A stretch of 57,528 bases of DNA from a virus: positions 1 through 57,528 of IMG/VR virus record IMGVR_UViG_3300027734_000004. The stretch is one strand, 5' to 3'. A program made the position numbers and the translations under genes. Under the pieces are notes generated by a model. The model ran no database searches. It saw nothing but the letters and a program-made list of their open reading frames with translations, and was not told the origin of the DNA. This document shows, piece after piece, positions 15,201 through 23,305 of this stretch. The first letter of the stretch is position 1; each line of letters opens with the position of its first letter.

Positions 15201-17677
15201 GCGTCGATCTTACAATTGGCGGCGAGGGTATGAAGAAATTTTACAATGAGATGCTGCCTAAGCGCTTGATGAAGCTTGCCAAGCAGCATGATCCTGACGC
15301 CAAATTTTCTGTTTCAACCGTCAAGCATCCGTCAGAATATTCTGATGATTACGACAGAAGAGATTACATTTCCGACACCACTACCGACCTACCCACTTTG
15401 GAGATGACACCCAAGATGCGCGAAAGCATTTTGAAGAAGGGTTTTGCTGCCTATGCTGACGGCGGTGAGGTTGATGGTTACGACAAGGGTGGAAGCGTCG
15501 ATAGCTACCAAGATCCCGCCACGCAGCACATATCCGACTGGAACTGGCGTTCCGTTGGAGATGTTCAGGACAGCCTTGGCGGGATGAAGGAAATTCCTTC
15601 GCACGTCGAAAAGTTTGGCGACTTTATGGACACCATTGCTCAGCGCGCTGGTGGCAGCGGCCTTACGCCACGCGACCTGATCAAGGCATACACAATTACC
15701 CGGTCAAGCATTCAGCGTCGGGCCGCAGACGTTGATAAGCTGCGCGCATCTGGCCTTGATCTACCGGAGGAAATGACTGGTAAAATCCGCCCTGAAGGTG
15801 CTTTTGGCGAATGGTTGCACACACCAGCAGGCCAAGCATACCTTGACGCAGCGGAAAAGGGCAAGGTACACCAGACTGCAATCCAAAACGCAATTCAAGT
15901 CATGGCACCATTTGGCCGTCACCAGACAGACATTCCTGATGCCTTGACATGGGCTGCGCTTAACCTTCCGGGCAAGGAAAAGCAGGTATCTGAACTTGTT
16001 CACGCCGGTCACTTGATGGCAAGCACCCCAGAAGAATGGCGGGCGTTTACACAGCACATTCGCGGTGTCGGCCCCAGCAAGTCTGGTTTCCTTGCATCGC
16101 TTATGGGGCGCGGTGACCAGCCAACATTGGATGCGCGCCAGATTATCCTGCACACCGGGCGTCCAACCAAGGAAGCCAGCAAGTATATCGCCAAAAAGGG
16201 TGGCGCAGGAGGCGTTGAAGCCGTTGACCGCCTTGCAGCGCGCCAGAGCGCCATGGATCTGTCCCTTCCTGACCGTTTGAAGCCGTATTACCAGCACCTT
16301 GCTCACCATGCGGTTTGGGATAAGGCTGGCGATGAAGAAACAACGCACGAAGATGTTGTGCGCGCTATGCACCACGCTGCAAAGGGTGGTGCGCAAAATG
16401 CATACGACCAGCCCAGCATGCTTGAGCATCCGGTCACCAAGATATTTCAGGCAATCGGCATGGCTGGGTTGAATGACCCAAGCGTTGATCCTGCGAAATT
16501 CAAAGAATACCTAAAGCGGGCACAATACGCACTTGCGCGTAAGATTACGACTAAGGGTTCCGACGTTCTTGCATCCTATCCGGGCGCTGCAAACGTCAAG
16601 ATGAGTAAGTTTGGCAAGCCCCTTAGCGAAATGGAATCTACCACTGTTCAAAAGGGCTTTATGCTTCCGCGCAAAGAGGCCGACATTGAAGAAATGCAGC
16701 GGCGTGGTTCGCGAATTTTCCCATTCTTGGGTGATTTGTCACCCGCTGACCAAATCTTGCTCAAGACAGGTCAAACAAGCCTTGTTGACCCCAGCGAACA
16801 GCAGGGTGGCGCTGGTTTTATGCGCTCAGAGTTTGCGCAGGGCCGCGATCCCGCTGCTTATGGCAATCGTATTGGTGCAGCCAAAACACTTGCCAAAAAG
16901 ATTGCAGCACAGACGCCAGAGGGTACGCCTGCAATCGGTACGCACGTTGCCATGGGGCTTGGCAGCGTTGATTCATCGCACCATGCTTATGAGCCTATTT
17001 TGCGCATGATACCTAATTCACCAATTGCGCAAAAGCATATTGATGATTTTGATGACATGATGCGCGAAGCGCTACCGGCAACAAAAAAGTACCCCATGGC
17101 GTGGCCGGGTATCATGAACACCAAAGAGGCTGAGCAATTTTTTGCGGGCAGACCCGGTACACACGCATCGTTCTTTGCTAAAAAGATTGACAGTTCAAGA
17201 TGGCAGAAAGCTGGGTTCCCAGACATTGGAGAAGTCCGTTTTTCTGCATCAACACCAGAACTTCTTGGCGCACCGCGCTTATCAACTGGCAGCGCTTTTT
17301 CGCAGGTTGAGCCATCTGGTCGTATTGTAACCAATCCAGACCTTAAACATAAAACTTATCCTGCCCTTATCCCGTCTGAGGGTGAAGGGTATATGGGTGG
17401 ATCAAGCATCCCAATTCCAGCCAAACTAATGTTTAGTGATTTTTTTAAAACCATGAAAACAAAGGATAAAAGCGGGAAGGCCATTAATTACGACTCACCT
17501 ACTGGCCAAACTTTGTTTCAGCAGTCACTAATGACTAAAGTCCCATTCCAAGATGCTACGCAGGAATGGTTGGATAACATCATGGAAGACCGCCGCCAAA
17601 AGCAAGAGCAAGGCTTTAAAAAGGGCGGTAAAGTTCGTAGTGCGTTGATGATTGCCAAGGGTATGAAAAAAAGGTAA
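12281..17677 (+). CDS. Giant polyvalent virion protein with ParB-like domain, 1798 aa
   Basis: The gene overlaps the portal stop by four bases. Residues about 100-200 match the ParB/Srx-like nucleotide-binding fold (YRHSPERMEQLRNEIQEEGL, then GEGNHRVLAAKQLGYTHIPV). From about 480 the protein follows the pattern of large polyvalent phage proteins: LTNRGVKPSEFQASG, NILAHVLMKDRTD with LDELQSDWAQQGREKGF (about 640-680), VTKTDDWVDLGLKRAM (about 770), and GEGMKKFYNEMLPKRL (about 980). The remaining 700 residues are a separate helical region. Gly-Gly motifs (AAGGEV, ATGGGV, YADGGE, DKGGSV, KKGGKV) punctuate the chain and close it. Such proteins are thought to be packaged and injected. Packaging is inferred from position. 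Confidence 0.8.
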   Translation: MNDPKAIRKAIMTARNIAAMIDPNFARVPLPQIGEPDYEEQRPPLQFSMGGRLPAQRSDNPFEQFQSQDPFSFNLPDHQYAAGGEVYGDNSKIKVVGNYKGEHRLVPISPKNTNYRHVMEYVPIDWLMERRGNEYRHSPERMEQLRNEIQEEGLREPVLISTGKNSRTSIVGEGNHRVLAAKQLGYTHIPVRAMVGSSAGSDVFPEGAHDEDIIPKPNEYFPSDAKPSRVMRSLGYEGQPELPEDWWEKGYATGGGVDDHVVNNPMSVFPKPQRMFDEDMPGGAYLSMPDKEDVTGHRAAQASIGIGEGGKPYFHASRDAADETGSPGKGSALVKTNLFKQRAGWRWLDAPEGHEGTSTIVSVEHRGKHHYVMDAHFPKGVDLSRYPDAPSEPRLRPTTRGNVELGPQVGSILVRGREHPVHSHAIVREYGGRVGYADGGMLDDEQPTDYAAPDNMGLYSHGAATAAASPQAKASPQEFRSMLTNRGVKPSEFQASGYDQAFADQPQVTREQVAEHFHQNRTPIKERGFYTEDANTESMAALENEYWDKKRDLQDRKLAYRNANPDADISNFGREEEEALRRELTEKRRALRESELHIESAGDPHHEEHMLPGGENYREIALKHGGDDVMFKGVSGHLGGEQNILAHVLMKDRTDSEGKRILHLDELQSDWAQQGREKGFDQDPETSKKIISEFDDYHKNLRDRALDQVTKRARDLGMPDEDLSDIRNAIASEHAHENLAYFAGGEEEADRYIKMRQNAEKARNTMSPAPYVTKTDDWVDLGLKRAMMEAAKGGHDKLAWSPGDVVADRYNLSKHIKDIHHEKNDDGTYNVIARSHRGAKVYDQDGLAEKDVVDALGKEVAGKIFSGEGTGREEIQAKIDAANKDFEDFKSRAVEADLQRRIGESDSNADFIKKNQQEYKNVISNNFEESPYTFSQNLGLVDEYNALTNKLRRAHDDMKLGPYSPYRDWRTLSGVDLTIGGEGMKKFYNEMLPKRLMKLAKQHDPDAKFSVSTVKHPSEYSDDYDRRDYISDTTTDLPTLEMTPKMRESILKKGFAAYADGGEVDGYDKGGSVDSYQDPATQHISDWNWRSVGDVQDSLGGMKEIPSHVEKFGDFMDTIAQRAGGSGLTPRDLIKAYTITRSSIQRRAADVDKLRASGLDLPEEMTGKIRPEGAFGEWLHTPAGQAYLDAAEKGKVHQTAIQNAIQVMAPFGRHQTDIPDALTWAALNLPGKEKQVSELVHAGHLMASTPEEWRAFTQHIRGVGPSKSGFLASLMGRGDQPTLDARQIILHTGRPTKEASKYIAKKGGAGGVEAVDRLAARQSAMDLSLPDRLKPYYQHLAHHAVWDKAGDEETTHEDVVRAMHHAAKGGAQNAYDQPSMLEHPVTKIFQAIGMAGLNDPSVDPAKFKEYLKRAQYALARKITTKGSDVLASYPGAANVKMSKFGKPLSEMESTTVQKGFMLPRKEADIEEMQRRGSRIFPFLGDLSPADQILLKTGQTSLVDPSEQQGGAGFMRSEFAQGRDPAAYGNRIGAAKTLAKKIAAQTPEGTPAIGTHVAMGLGSVDSSHHAYEPILRMIPNSPIAQKHIDDFDDMMREALPATKKYPMAWPGIMNTKEAEQFFAGRPGTHASFFAKKIDSSRWQKAGFPDIGEVRFSASTPELLGAPRLSTGSAFSQVEPSGRIVTNPDLKHKTYPALIPSEGEGYMGGSSIPIPAKLMFSDFFKTMKTKDKSGKAINYDSPTGQTLFQQSLMTKVPFQDATQEWLDNIMEDRRQKQEQGFKKGGKVRSALMIAKGMKKR

Positions 17678-17743
17678 TGTCTTTTTGGCCACAATTCTGT
17701 GGAAGCTTTTATTCGCCGGTAATTCGGTAAGACAGGAGACTGT

Positions 17744-19372
17744 ATGTCAGAGATGTCCCGCAACGCTCGTCGTGCAATGCGCGCTAAAATTCACCGCCTA
17801 ACCTCAGCACAAACGGGCAAGGTTGACGCTTCTGACTACGGTCCTGAGCAAGTTCTTGATTCTGAGGCCAAGACGGGCATGCGCCCAGTTTCGCGCCGCG
17901 CTTACAAGAAGGGCGGCAAGGTTGTCGCTGTTGCTGGCGCTGATGCCAAGCAGAATGCAGGCAAGAAGCCACGCGCAGGTAAGAAGCATCTTACCGTTGA
18001 CGCACTGGTTAACCGCAATTTGAAAGATGCAAACGAAGCCCGCGAAGGCAAGAAGCATATTGGTGGTTTGAAAACAGGCGGTCGGGCTACAAAGAAAGCT
18101 TATGGCGGATCGATGGATGAGGATATTTCCACGCGCCCAACAGACAGATACGGTAACCGCGCTACAGACAGAGATCTTGGCATGGTTCGTACTTCTGGCG
18201 GCATGCCAGATAGGGATATTTCTTCGCGCCCAACAGATAGTTCCGGTCGCCGCATAACCAATGAAGAACTTGGCATGGGTTACCCAGCAGAAGCGCGTCC
18301 AATGAAGCGTATGCCTCCCAAAGAGGCAGCTAAAGATGTTATGCGCGCTAAGCCTTCAGCAATGTCTGTGTCGGAAGCTATGGCCGGTATGCGTAATGGT
18401 CGCAAGCATGGCGGCGAGGCTTGGGAAGGTTCCGCTAAGGACGAATCGCAAGACAAGAAGCTTGCTAAAAAGTATGGCATGTCGATGGCAGCGTGGGAAA
18501 AGTCCCAGATGGACAAGAAGCACGACACCCAGCATTCGTCAAAGGGCTTGAATAAGGGCGGTCGCACTGGCAAGAGCCTTGGCGGTGTTTTGAAAGATGT
18601 CGGCAAATATGCCGCACTTGGCGTTGCGGGCAATGAAATTTTGAAAAACCCGTCCTTGCTCATGGGTGGTCTTGGCGCTTTGGCGTACAGCCGGTTTGGC
18701 AAGAAAAAGGGCGCACCGGGCGCACCGGGCGCACCGGGCGCAACGGCAAACGCATCACCAACGCCAGCAGTCGCAGGCAAGAAGAGTGGTGGCGGTTTGT
18801 ACGCAAACATCAACGCCAAGCAGGAGCGGATCGCGAATGGCTCAAAGGAGCGTATGCGCAAGGTCGGCAGCAAGGGTGCGCCAACCGCAGAAGCATTTAA
18901 GCAATCTGCGCGTACTGCTAAAGCCCGTGGCGGTTACACCTCACTGGATGGCGAAATGCAGACACAAGAAAAGGTAAGCGGTCGCGTTGCCAAGTATCAG
19001 GGCGGTAGCCTTTCTGGCCTTGAAATGAATGCTGGTGGTCGTGCTAAGAAGAAGAAGAGCGGCACCAATATCAACATTGTAATTGCAACTGGTAAGGGCC
19101 AGCCACAAATGGACCCTAATATGCAGCAAGCACCTTCACCTCAGGGTGTACCGGTGCAGATGCCACCTCCACCACAGGCTGGCGCTCCTATGCCTATGCC
19201 CATGCCAATGCCAATCCCAATGCCGCAAGCAGGCGGTCCGGGCGCAGGTCCTGCACCAATGCCACGCAAGGCTGGTGGCCGCACCTACCGTTCTTATAAG
19301 GACATGGATGCAGGCGCTGGAAGCGGTCTGGGTCGTTTGGAAAAGACGGAGATCCAAAAACGTAAAAAGTAG
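17744..19372 (+). CDS. Basic Gly-Gly-motif virion protein, 542 aa
   Basis: The protein is very rich in Lys, Arg and Gly and has many short motifs of the form (K/R/T)-x-GG-(K/R)-(x): KKGGKV, KTGGRA, NKGGRT, RKAGGRT. There are two nearly repeated segments (DISTRPTDRYGNRATDRDLG and DISSRPTDSSGRRITNEELG, about residues 126-183), a short hydrophobic stretch near 285-310, a collagen-like GAPGAPGAPGA, and a Pro/Met-rich linker (QMPPPPQAGAPMPMPMPMP). It ends in AGAGSGLGRLEKTEIQKRKK. The charge suggests DNA contact inside the capsid. Its position between the giant protein and the scaffold supports a virion role, but no enzymatic domain is visible. Confidence 0.7.
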   Translation: MSEMSRNARRAMRAKIHRLTSAQTGKVDASDYGPEQVLDSEAKTGMRPVSRRAYKKGGKVVAVAGADAKQNAGKKPRAGKKHLTVDALVNRNLKDANEAREGKKHIGGLKTGGRATKKAYGGSMDEDISTRPTDRYGNRATDRDLGMVRTSGGMPDRDISSRPTDSSGRRITNEELGMGYPAEARPMKRMPPKEAAKDVMRAKPSAMSVSEAMAGMRNGRKHGGEAWEGSAKDESQDKKLAKKYGMSMAAWEKSQMDKKHDTQHSSKGLNKGGRTGKSLGGVLKDVGKYAALGVAGNEILKNPSLLMGGLGALAYSRFGKKKGAPGAPGAPGATANASPTPAVAGKKSGGGLYANINAKQERIANGSKERMRKVGSKGAPTAEAFKQSARTAKARGGYTSLDGEMQTQEKVSGRVAKYQGGSLSGLEMNAGGRAKKKKSGTNINIVIATGKGQPQMDPNMQQAPSPQGVPVQMPPPPQAGAPMPMPMPMPIPMPQAGGPGAGPAPMPRKAGGRTYRSYKDMDAGAGSGLGRLEKTEIQKRKK

Positions 19373-19378
19373 TTAAGC

Positions 19379-19423
19379 TTGGGCGGCGTTGATTAAAAGA
19401 TCGTCGCCCAATATTTTATTTTA
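19379..19423 (+). terminator. Intrinsic terminator after the basic virion gene
   Basis: TTGGGCGGCG (19379-19388) pairs with CGTCGCCCAA (19402-19411), ten pairs with one G-U, over a 13-base loop, followed by TATTTTATTTTA. It would divide the late operon and reduce the amount of downstream transcript unless RNA polymerase is modified. Confidence 0.75.
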
Positions 19424-19435
19424 TGGAATATATCG

Positions 19436-19633
19436 ATGAACTTTAACAATCTATTTGAATTTGAATTAATGAAACTTGTTGAGGCGCGCATTGCGACCCT
19501 TTCAGAAAACATCACAAACGCACATGCAGTCGTTGATTATTCCGACTATAAATACCAAGTTGGTAGAATCGCTGGCCTTCGCGAGTTCGAAGACCTGCGT
19601 GAAGAGGTCAATAAAATTATTGCTGAACGATAA
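19436..19633 (+). CDS. Small conserved phage coil protein, 65 aa
   Basis: The frame starts at ATG 19436 with a weak leader. The sequence LVEARIATLSENITNAHAV, then YKYQVGRIAGLREFEDLREE, is a pattern common in small helical proteins found beside podovirus head genes; its role is not established. It lies just after a terminator and 17 bases before the co-chaperonin gene. Confidence 0.7.
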   Translation: MNFNNLFEFELMKLVEARIATLSENITNAHAVVDYSDYKYQVGRIAGLREFEDLREEVNKIIAER

Positions 19634-19650
19634 ATATGGAGAAAAATTAA

Positions 19651-20043
19651 ATGCCACATATGAATATGACTCATGAAGAAGACCCAAAGGAACTGATTCT
19701 TCAAGCATTGGGCGATATTGAAAAGTTTAAAGTGTTCCACAATGAAGTGGTTGTCGCTGTGTATTTGCGTCCGGAAAAGACCAAAAGCGGCATTTACTTG
19801 CCGGATCAGCACCGCGACGAAGACCGCCACCAGAGCAAGGTCGGACTTGTTGTTAAGATGGGTTCTGAAGCTTTTGACGATCCCAACGGTAACTGGTTCC
19901 GGGGTATGGATGTAAAGCTACATGATTGGGTTGTTTACCGCCCGTCAGACGGCTGGACAATTACCGTCAACAACGTGCTTTGCCGTGCGTTAAAAGATAC
20001 AAACATTCGGGGCAGCGTCCCCCATCCCGATATGATCTGGTAA
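19651..20043 (+). CDS. GroES-like co-chaperonin, 130 aa
   Basis: The core reads as a GroES/Cpn10 beta-barrel: NEVVVAVYLRPEKTKSGIYL, then a charged loop and VGLVVKMG, followed by FRGMDVKLHDWVVYRPSDGW and a final hydrophobic strand. The segment KTKSGIYLPDQ is at the place of the mobile loop that contacts GroEL. Phage co-chaperonins (T4 gp31 is the best known case) replace host GroES so that the chaperonin can fold a phage capsid protein. The position, just before the scaffold and major capsid protein, fits. The protein is longer than host GroES (about 97 residues), with an N-terminal extension of about 25 residues. The start is 19651; 19660 is possible. Confidence 0.85.
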   Translation: MPHMNMTHEEDPKELILQALGDIEKFKVFHNEVVVAVYLRPEKTKSGIYLPDQHRDEDRHQSKVGLVVKMGSEAFDDPNGNWFRGMDVKLHDWVVYRPSDGWTITVNNVLCRALKDTNIRGSVPHPDMIW

Positions 20044-20053
20044 GGAAGCTAAA

Positions 20054-20938
20054 ATGAATATTGAAGATAATGCAGAAGAGCAGTTTGAAATTGAACTGAG
20101 CGAAGATCCAAAGCCAGCGGAAGACATTATTGTTGAAAAATCGGAGGATAAAAACTCTGACCCGGTAGATGACACCCTTGAGGCCCTAAAGGGTCAATTG
20201 GAAGAAGAGCGCAAAGCGCGTCAGGAAGCCCAGCGCCGTGCAAGCGAAGCCGAATATTCGGCGTATGAGGCAAAGGGTGAGGTGCAGGACACAAGCTTGC
20301 ATCTGGTGTCAAATGCCATCGATACAGTCCTTCAGAACAATAATATCCTAAAAGCAAATTACCGTGACGCAATGTCTATGGGTGATTTTGACACTGCGGC
20401 TGACATTCAGTCGGAGATGTCTTCCAACGCAGCCAAACTTCTTCAGCTTGAGCAAGGTAAGCAGGCGCTGGAAAATCAACCACGTCAACCAGCCCCAACG
20501 CCTTATGTTTCTGACCCTGTTGAGGCTTTGGCATCGCAGCTTTCGCCACGATCTGCTGACTGGGTGCGCCGGAATCCGCAATTTGCCACAGAACCGCGCC
20601 TGTATCAAAAGATGCTGGCAGCGCACAATCTGGCGATGGCAGATGACATTCCTGCGGATTCTGACGATTATTTTGACGCAATTGAAGATATTCTCCACGT
20701 CCGCAGTCAGGATAATAGACGTGATTATGACGCCATGGCTGACGCTGCAAAGCCAACGCAGCGCCGCGCAGCACCGCCAGCAGCCCCTGTTTCGCGCAGT
20801 GGCGGCGGCGGCGGAAGCAGGCCAAACCGTGTGACGCTTACCGCAGCAGAGCGCGATATAGCCAGCATGATGGGTATGACGCCTGAGGAATATGGCCGCA
20901 ACAAGCTTACCCTTCAAAAAGAAGGTAAAATGAATTAA
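20054..20938 (+). CDS. Scaffolding protein, 294 aa
   Basis: An acidic N-terminus (QFEIELSEDPKPAED), a long coiled-coil region at about residues 48-150, a Pro/Ala linker, a Gly-rich tract and a short basic helical C-terminus (AERDIASMMGMTPEEYGRNK) make up this protein. That architecture, the length (close to P22 gp8) and the position just before the capsid genes are typical of scaffolds, which direct procapsid assembly and then leave. Scaffolds diverge quickly, so the call depends on context more than on sequence identity. Confidence 0.8.
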   Translation: MNIEDNAEEQFEIELSEDPKPAEDIIVEKSEDKNSDPVDDTLEALKGQLEEERKARQEAQRRASEAEYSAYEAKGEVQDTSLHLVSNAIDTVLQNNNILKANYRDAMSMGDFDTAADIQSEMSSNAAKLLQLEQGKQALENQPRQPAPTPYVSDPVEALASQLSPRSADWVRRNPQFATEPRLYQKMLAAHNLAMADDIPADSDDYFDAIEDILHVRSQDNRRDYDAMADAAKPTQRRAAPPAAPVSRSGGGGGSRPNRVTLTAAERDIASMMGMTPEEYGRNKLTLQKEGKMN

Positions 20939-20955
20939 ATTTAAGGAGTATTATT

Positions 20956-21621
20956 ATGGAAACTATTGCACCAAAAAAGCGCGGACGCCCACCAAAGGTT
21001 AAGGAAGCCCTTGATCAAGCAGCCCAAAATGCCGCAGAGGCGGTAAATATAAATGATTTGGAAGAGGCATATGAGCCCCTTGCTGTTGCACCAGAGGCAA
21101 CGCATGCAGACATTACGCCAACAATTCGTGAAGATATTCGGGCCCCAATGCGTGAAGAAGATCCCCGCACCCGTGCTGCGCGCCGTGCCGCAGAACTTCG
21201 TGATCACCTTGGCGATTTGGATGAAGGCACTGATGACTTTTACATCAATAAGGCTGACATCCCACCGGGCTGGGAATATGAATGGAAGCGTAAGCTTTTG
21301 ATGGGCGCTGAAGATCCTGCCTATCAAGTGGCGCTGGCCCGCTCCGGTTGGGAAGCTGTTCCCACGTCGCGTCACCCATCCTACATGCCAAATAGCGGCA
21401 ACCACCCTATAATTGAACGCAAGGGTATGGTCCTTATGGAGCGTCCATCAGAAATATCTGATGAGTCCCGTGCAATTGAATTACGCAAGGCGCGTAATCA
21501 GGTCAGGCAAAAGGAAGCCCAGCTAAATTCCGCAGAAGGCGGGCAGTTTGAGCGGGCAAATAAAGACCAATCGCTGGTCAATATTCGAAAATCATACGAC
21601 TCAATTCCAATTCCGCAGTAA
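20956..21621 (+). CDS. Conserved capsid-module protein with AT-hook-like start, 221 aa
   Basis: The start ATG at 20956 has an AAGGAG site. Near the N-terminus is KKRGRPPK, an AT-hook-like minor-groove motif. A conserved body begins near residue 95 (PPGWEYEWKRKLLMGAEDPA) and includes GWEAVPTSRHPSYMP and ERKGMVLMERP. I have seen this pattern in podovirus head regions, but the exact role is not known to me. The C-terminus is a charged helix. A strong terminator follows at 21638. Confidence 0.75.
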   Translation: METIAPKKRGRPPKVKEALDQAAQNAAEAVNINDLEEAYEPLAVAPEATHADITPTIREDIRAPMREEDPRTRAARRAAELRDHLGDLDEGTDDFYINKADIPPGWEYEWKRKLLMGAEDPAYQVALARSGWEAVPTSRHPSYMPNSGNHPIIERKGMVLMERPSEISDESRAIELRKARNQVRQKEAQLNSAEGGQFERANKDQSLVNIRKSYDSIPIPQ

Positions 21622-21637
21622 GGAAATTGGGTAAATC

Positions 21638-21663
21638 GGGCGGCTATATGCCGCCCTTTTTAT
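21638..21663 (+). terminator. Strong intrinsic terminator before capsid genes
   Basis: GGGCGGC (21638-21644) pairs perfectly with GCCGCCC (21650-21656) over TATAT, followed by TTTTTTA. The next promoter candidate begins eight bases later. Confidence 0.85.
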
Positions 21664-21670
21664 TGTATTG

Positions 21671-21701
21671 TTGACAAACAACAAAAAATAAACGATTTAT
21701 A
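21671..21701 (+). promoter_or_regulatory. Candidate promoter for the major capsid transcript
   Basis: A perfect TTGACA (21671-21676) follows the terminator. The spacer is A-rich, and GATTTATA (21694-21701) holds possible -10 boxes at 17-19 bases. This terminator-promoter pair would give the capsid genes their own high-level transcript. The -10 match is weak, so the exact start is uncertain. Confidence 0.5.
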
Positions 21702-21788
21702 GGAAATCTCCCCCGGTGCGGAGATTCAAAAAACCCAGTCTTAGTCGCCCCGGTGCGCGATGATGGCTTCCTAAAAAGGAGACCCGTC

Positions 21789-22376
21789 ATGGCCAATACC
21801 AATGCGCCTTTCGGTTTTAGACAGTTAAGTGGGACTGGTTCTGCTCCGACTTACGAGCAGGTTGTGGGCTTTTGCGCTTACAATACCGCTGCTATGTATT
21901 TCGGTGACCCCATTTACCAGAACGCTAACGGTTCAGTATTCCCTGACACACCCGGCACTGGCATCCTTGCTGGTGTTTTCGCTGGTTGTAAGTATCTTTC
22001 AGTTTCGCAGAAGCGTACCGTTTGGTCAAACTTCTGGGGCGCTGCTGACGTAGCTTCTGGCAACACCGTTGAAGTTTACTTTGTTAACGATCCGAATGCC
22101 AAGTTCTTGGTTCAGACGGGTTCGACGGGCGCAACAGTTGCGGCCATCGGCGCTAACGTGCAGTTTTCATACGGTACGCCAAACACGATGAGCGGCATTT
22201 CAGGCGCTTTTGTGGACATCACCACCGCAGCAACCACGGCTACTTTGCCGTTCAAGGTTGTTAGCCTTGACGTAGACCCGCCCGGTTCAAATGGTTCCGA
22301 AGCTGGCGCATACAATTATGTAATTGTTGCGTTCAACAACGTATCCACCAAGACCCTAAACGCCATCCACACATAA
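21789..22376 (+). CDS. Capsid decoration-type protein, 195 aa
   Basis: ATG 21789 is chosen for its AAGGAG site; the upstream in-frame start at 21753 lacks one. The protein begins MANTNAPFGFRQLSGTGSAP, a start seen in many small head proteins coded just before the major capsid protein, and the rest is beta-rich with small residues and no charged helices. A role as capsid-stabilising or decoration protein is inferred from position and composition. Confidence 0.7.
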   Translation: MANTNAPFGFRQLSGTGSAPTYEQVVGFCAYNTAAMYFGDPIYQNANGSVFPDTPGTGILAGVFAGCKYLSVSQKRTVWSNFWGAADVASGNTVEVYFVNDPNAKFLVQTGSTGATVAAIGANVQFSYGTPNTMSGISGAFVDITTAATTATLPFKVVSLDVDPPGSNGSEAGAYNYVIVAFNNVSTKTLNAIHT

Positions 22377-22390
22377 GGGAGTAAGGTACC

Positions 22391-23305
22391 ATGGCTGTTA
22401 ATTTATCAGCAATTAAAGACCTTCTGCTCCCCGGTTTACGGGGCGTAGAAGGCAAGTACGAGATGATCCCATCTCAGTACGACAAGATCTTCACAAAGCA
22501 CGATTCGAAGCTTGCGCTCGAACGTACCGCTGAAATGCGTTACCTTGGTCTTGCTCAGTTGAAGACTGAAGGCGGTCAAACGTCTTTCGATAACGGCGCT
22601 GGTGAGCGTTATGTATACAACCAAGAGCATAACGAAATTGCTCTTGGCTATGCAATCACGCGCAAAGCCATCGACGATAACCTGTACAAGACCCAGTTCC
22701 AACCATCGAACCTTGGCTTGATTGAATCATTCCAGCAGACCAAGGAAATCTACGGTTCGAACATCTTGAACACGGCAACAACCTACAACGCCAACATTGG
22801 CGGTGACGGCGTAGCACTTTGCTCGACTGCTCACCCTATTGATGGTGGTACGGTTGCCAACACGCCGACCACTCAGGTCGATCTGAACGAAGCCACGCTG
22901 TTGAATGCAATGATTTCAATTCGCACAAACTTCAAGGATCAAGCTGGTCTGAAGGTCTTCGCCCGTGGCCGTAAGCTTATCGTTCCGCCGCAGCTTGAGC
23001 CTGTCGCTATCCGCCTTACCAAGACGGAACTCCGTCCGGGTACAGCAGATAATGATGTCAATGCTGTGCTCAGCACCAGTGGTGGCCTTCCAGAAGGCTA
23101 CATGGTCAACGACTTCTTGACGTCGGCCTACGCTTGGTTCCTTCTGACCAACATCGACGGTTTGTCGTACATGGAGCGCGTCAAGTTCGAAACCGACATG
23201 CAAGTCGATTTCGTAACCGACAACCTCTTGGTCAAGGGTTATGAGCGTTATAGCTTTGGCTATTACAACTGGCGTTCGATCTACGGTTCGTTCCCAACGT
23301 CTTAA
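22391..23305 (+). CDS. Major capsid protein, 304 aa
   Basis: The protein has features of HK97-fold major head proteins of the Mu gpT-like kind: an N-terminal part with KYEMIPSQYDKIF, the segment ALGYAITRKAIDDNLY, a tract ALCSTAHPIDGGTVAN near residue 140, and LIVPPQLEPVAIRLTKTELR near residue 195. It ends FGYYNWRSIYGSFPTS. Its length, strong ribosome-binding context (GGGAGTAAGGTACC) and place after scaffold and decoration genes agree. It is probably the client of the GroES-like protein. The call is firm; the exact fold subgroup is less so. Confidence 0.92.
   Translation: MAVNLSAIKDLLLPGLRGVEGKYEMIPSQYDKIFTKHDSKLALERTAEMRYLGLAQLKTEGGQTSFDNGAGERYVYNQEHNEIALGYAITRKAIDDNLYKTQFQPSNLGLIESFQQTKEIYGSNILNTATTYNANIGGDGVALCSTAHPIDGGTVANTPTTQVDLNEATLLNAMISIRTNFKDQAGLKVFARGRKLIVPPQLEPVAIRLTKTELRPGTADNDVNAVLSTSGGLPEGYMVNDFLTSAYAWFLLTNIDGLSYMERVKFETDMQVDFVTDNLLVKGYERYSFGYYNWRSIYGSFPTS

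Noticed and set aside
16009-16254. tRNA or mobile element inside the long genes
   Set aside because: No cloverleaf, CCA end, transposase or inverted-repeat ends were seen. A covariance-model search would be needed to exclude tRNAs over the whole window.
15761-16429. Minus-strand frame of 222 codons inside the giant ParB-like gene
   Set aside because: It is opposite a continuous coding region with normal codon use; its translation is Cys- and Arg-rich without domain features.
12281-17677. Reading the giant protein as a partition (ParB) protein of a plasmid system
   Set aside because: Only the N-terminal fold is ParB-like; there is no ParA neighbour, and the rest follows the pattern of polyvalent virion proteins.
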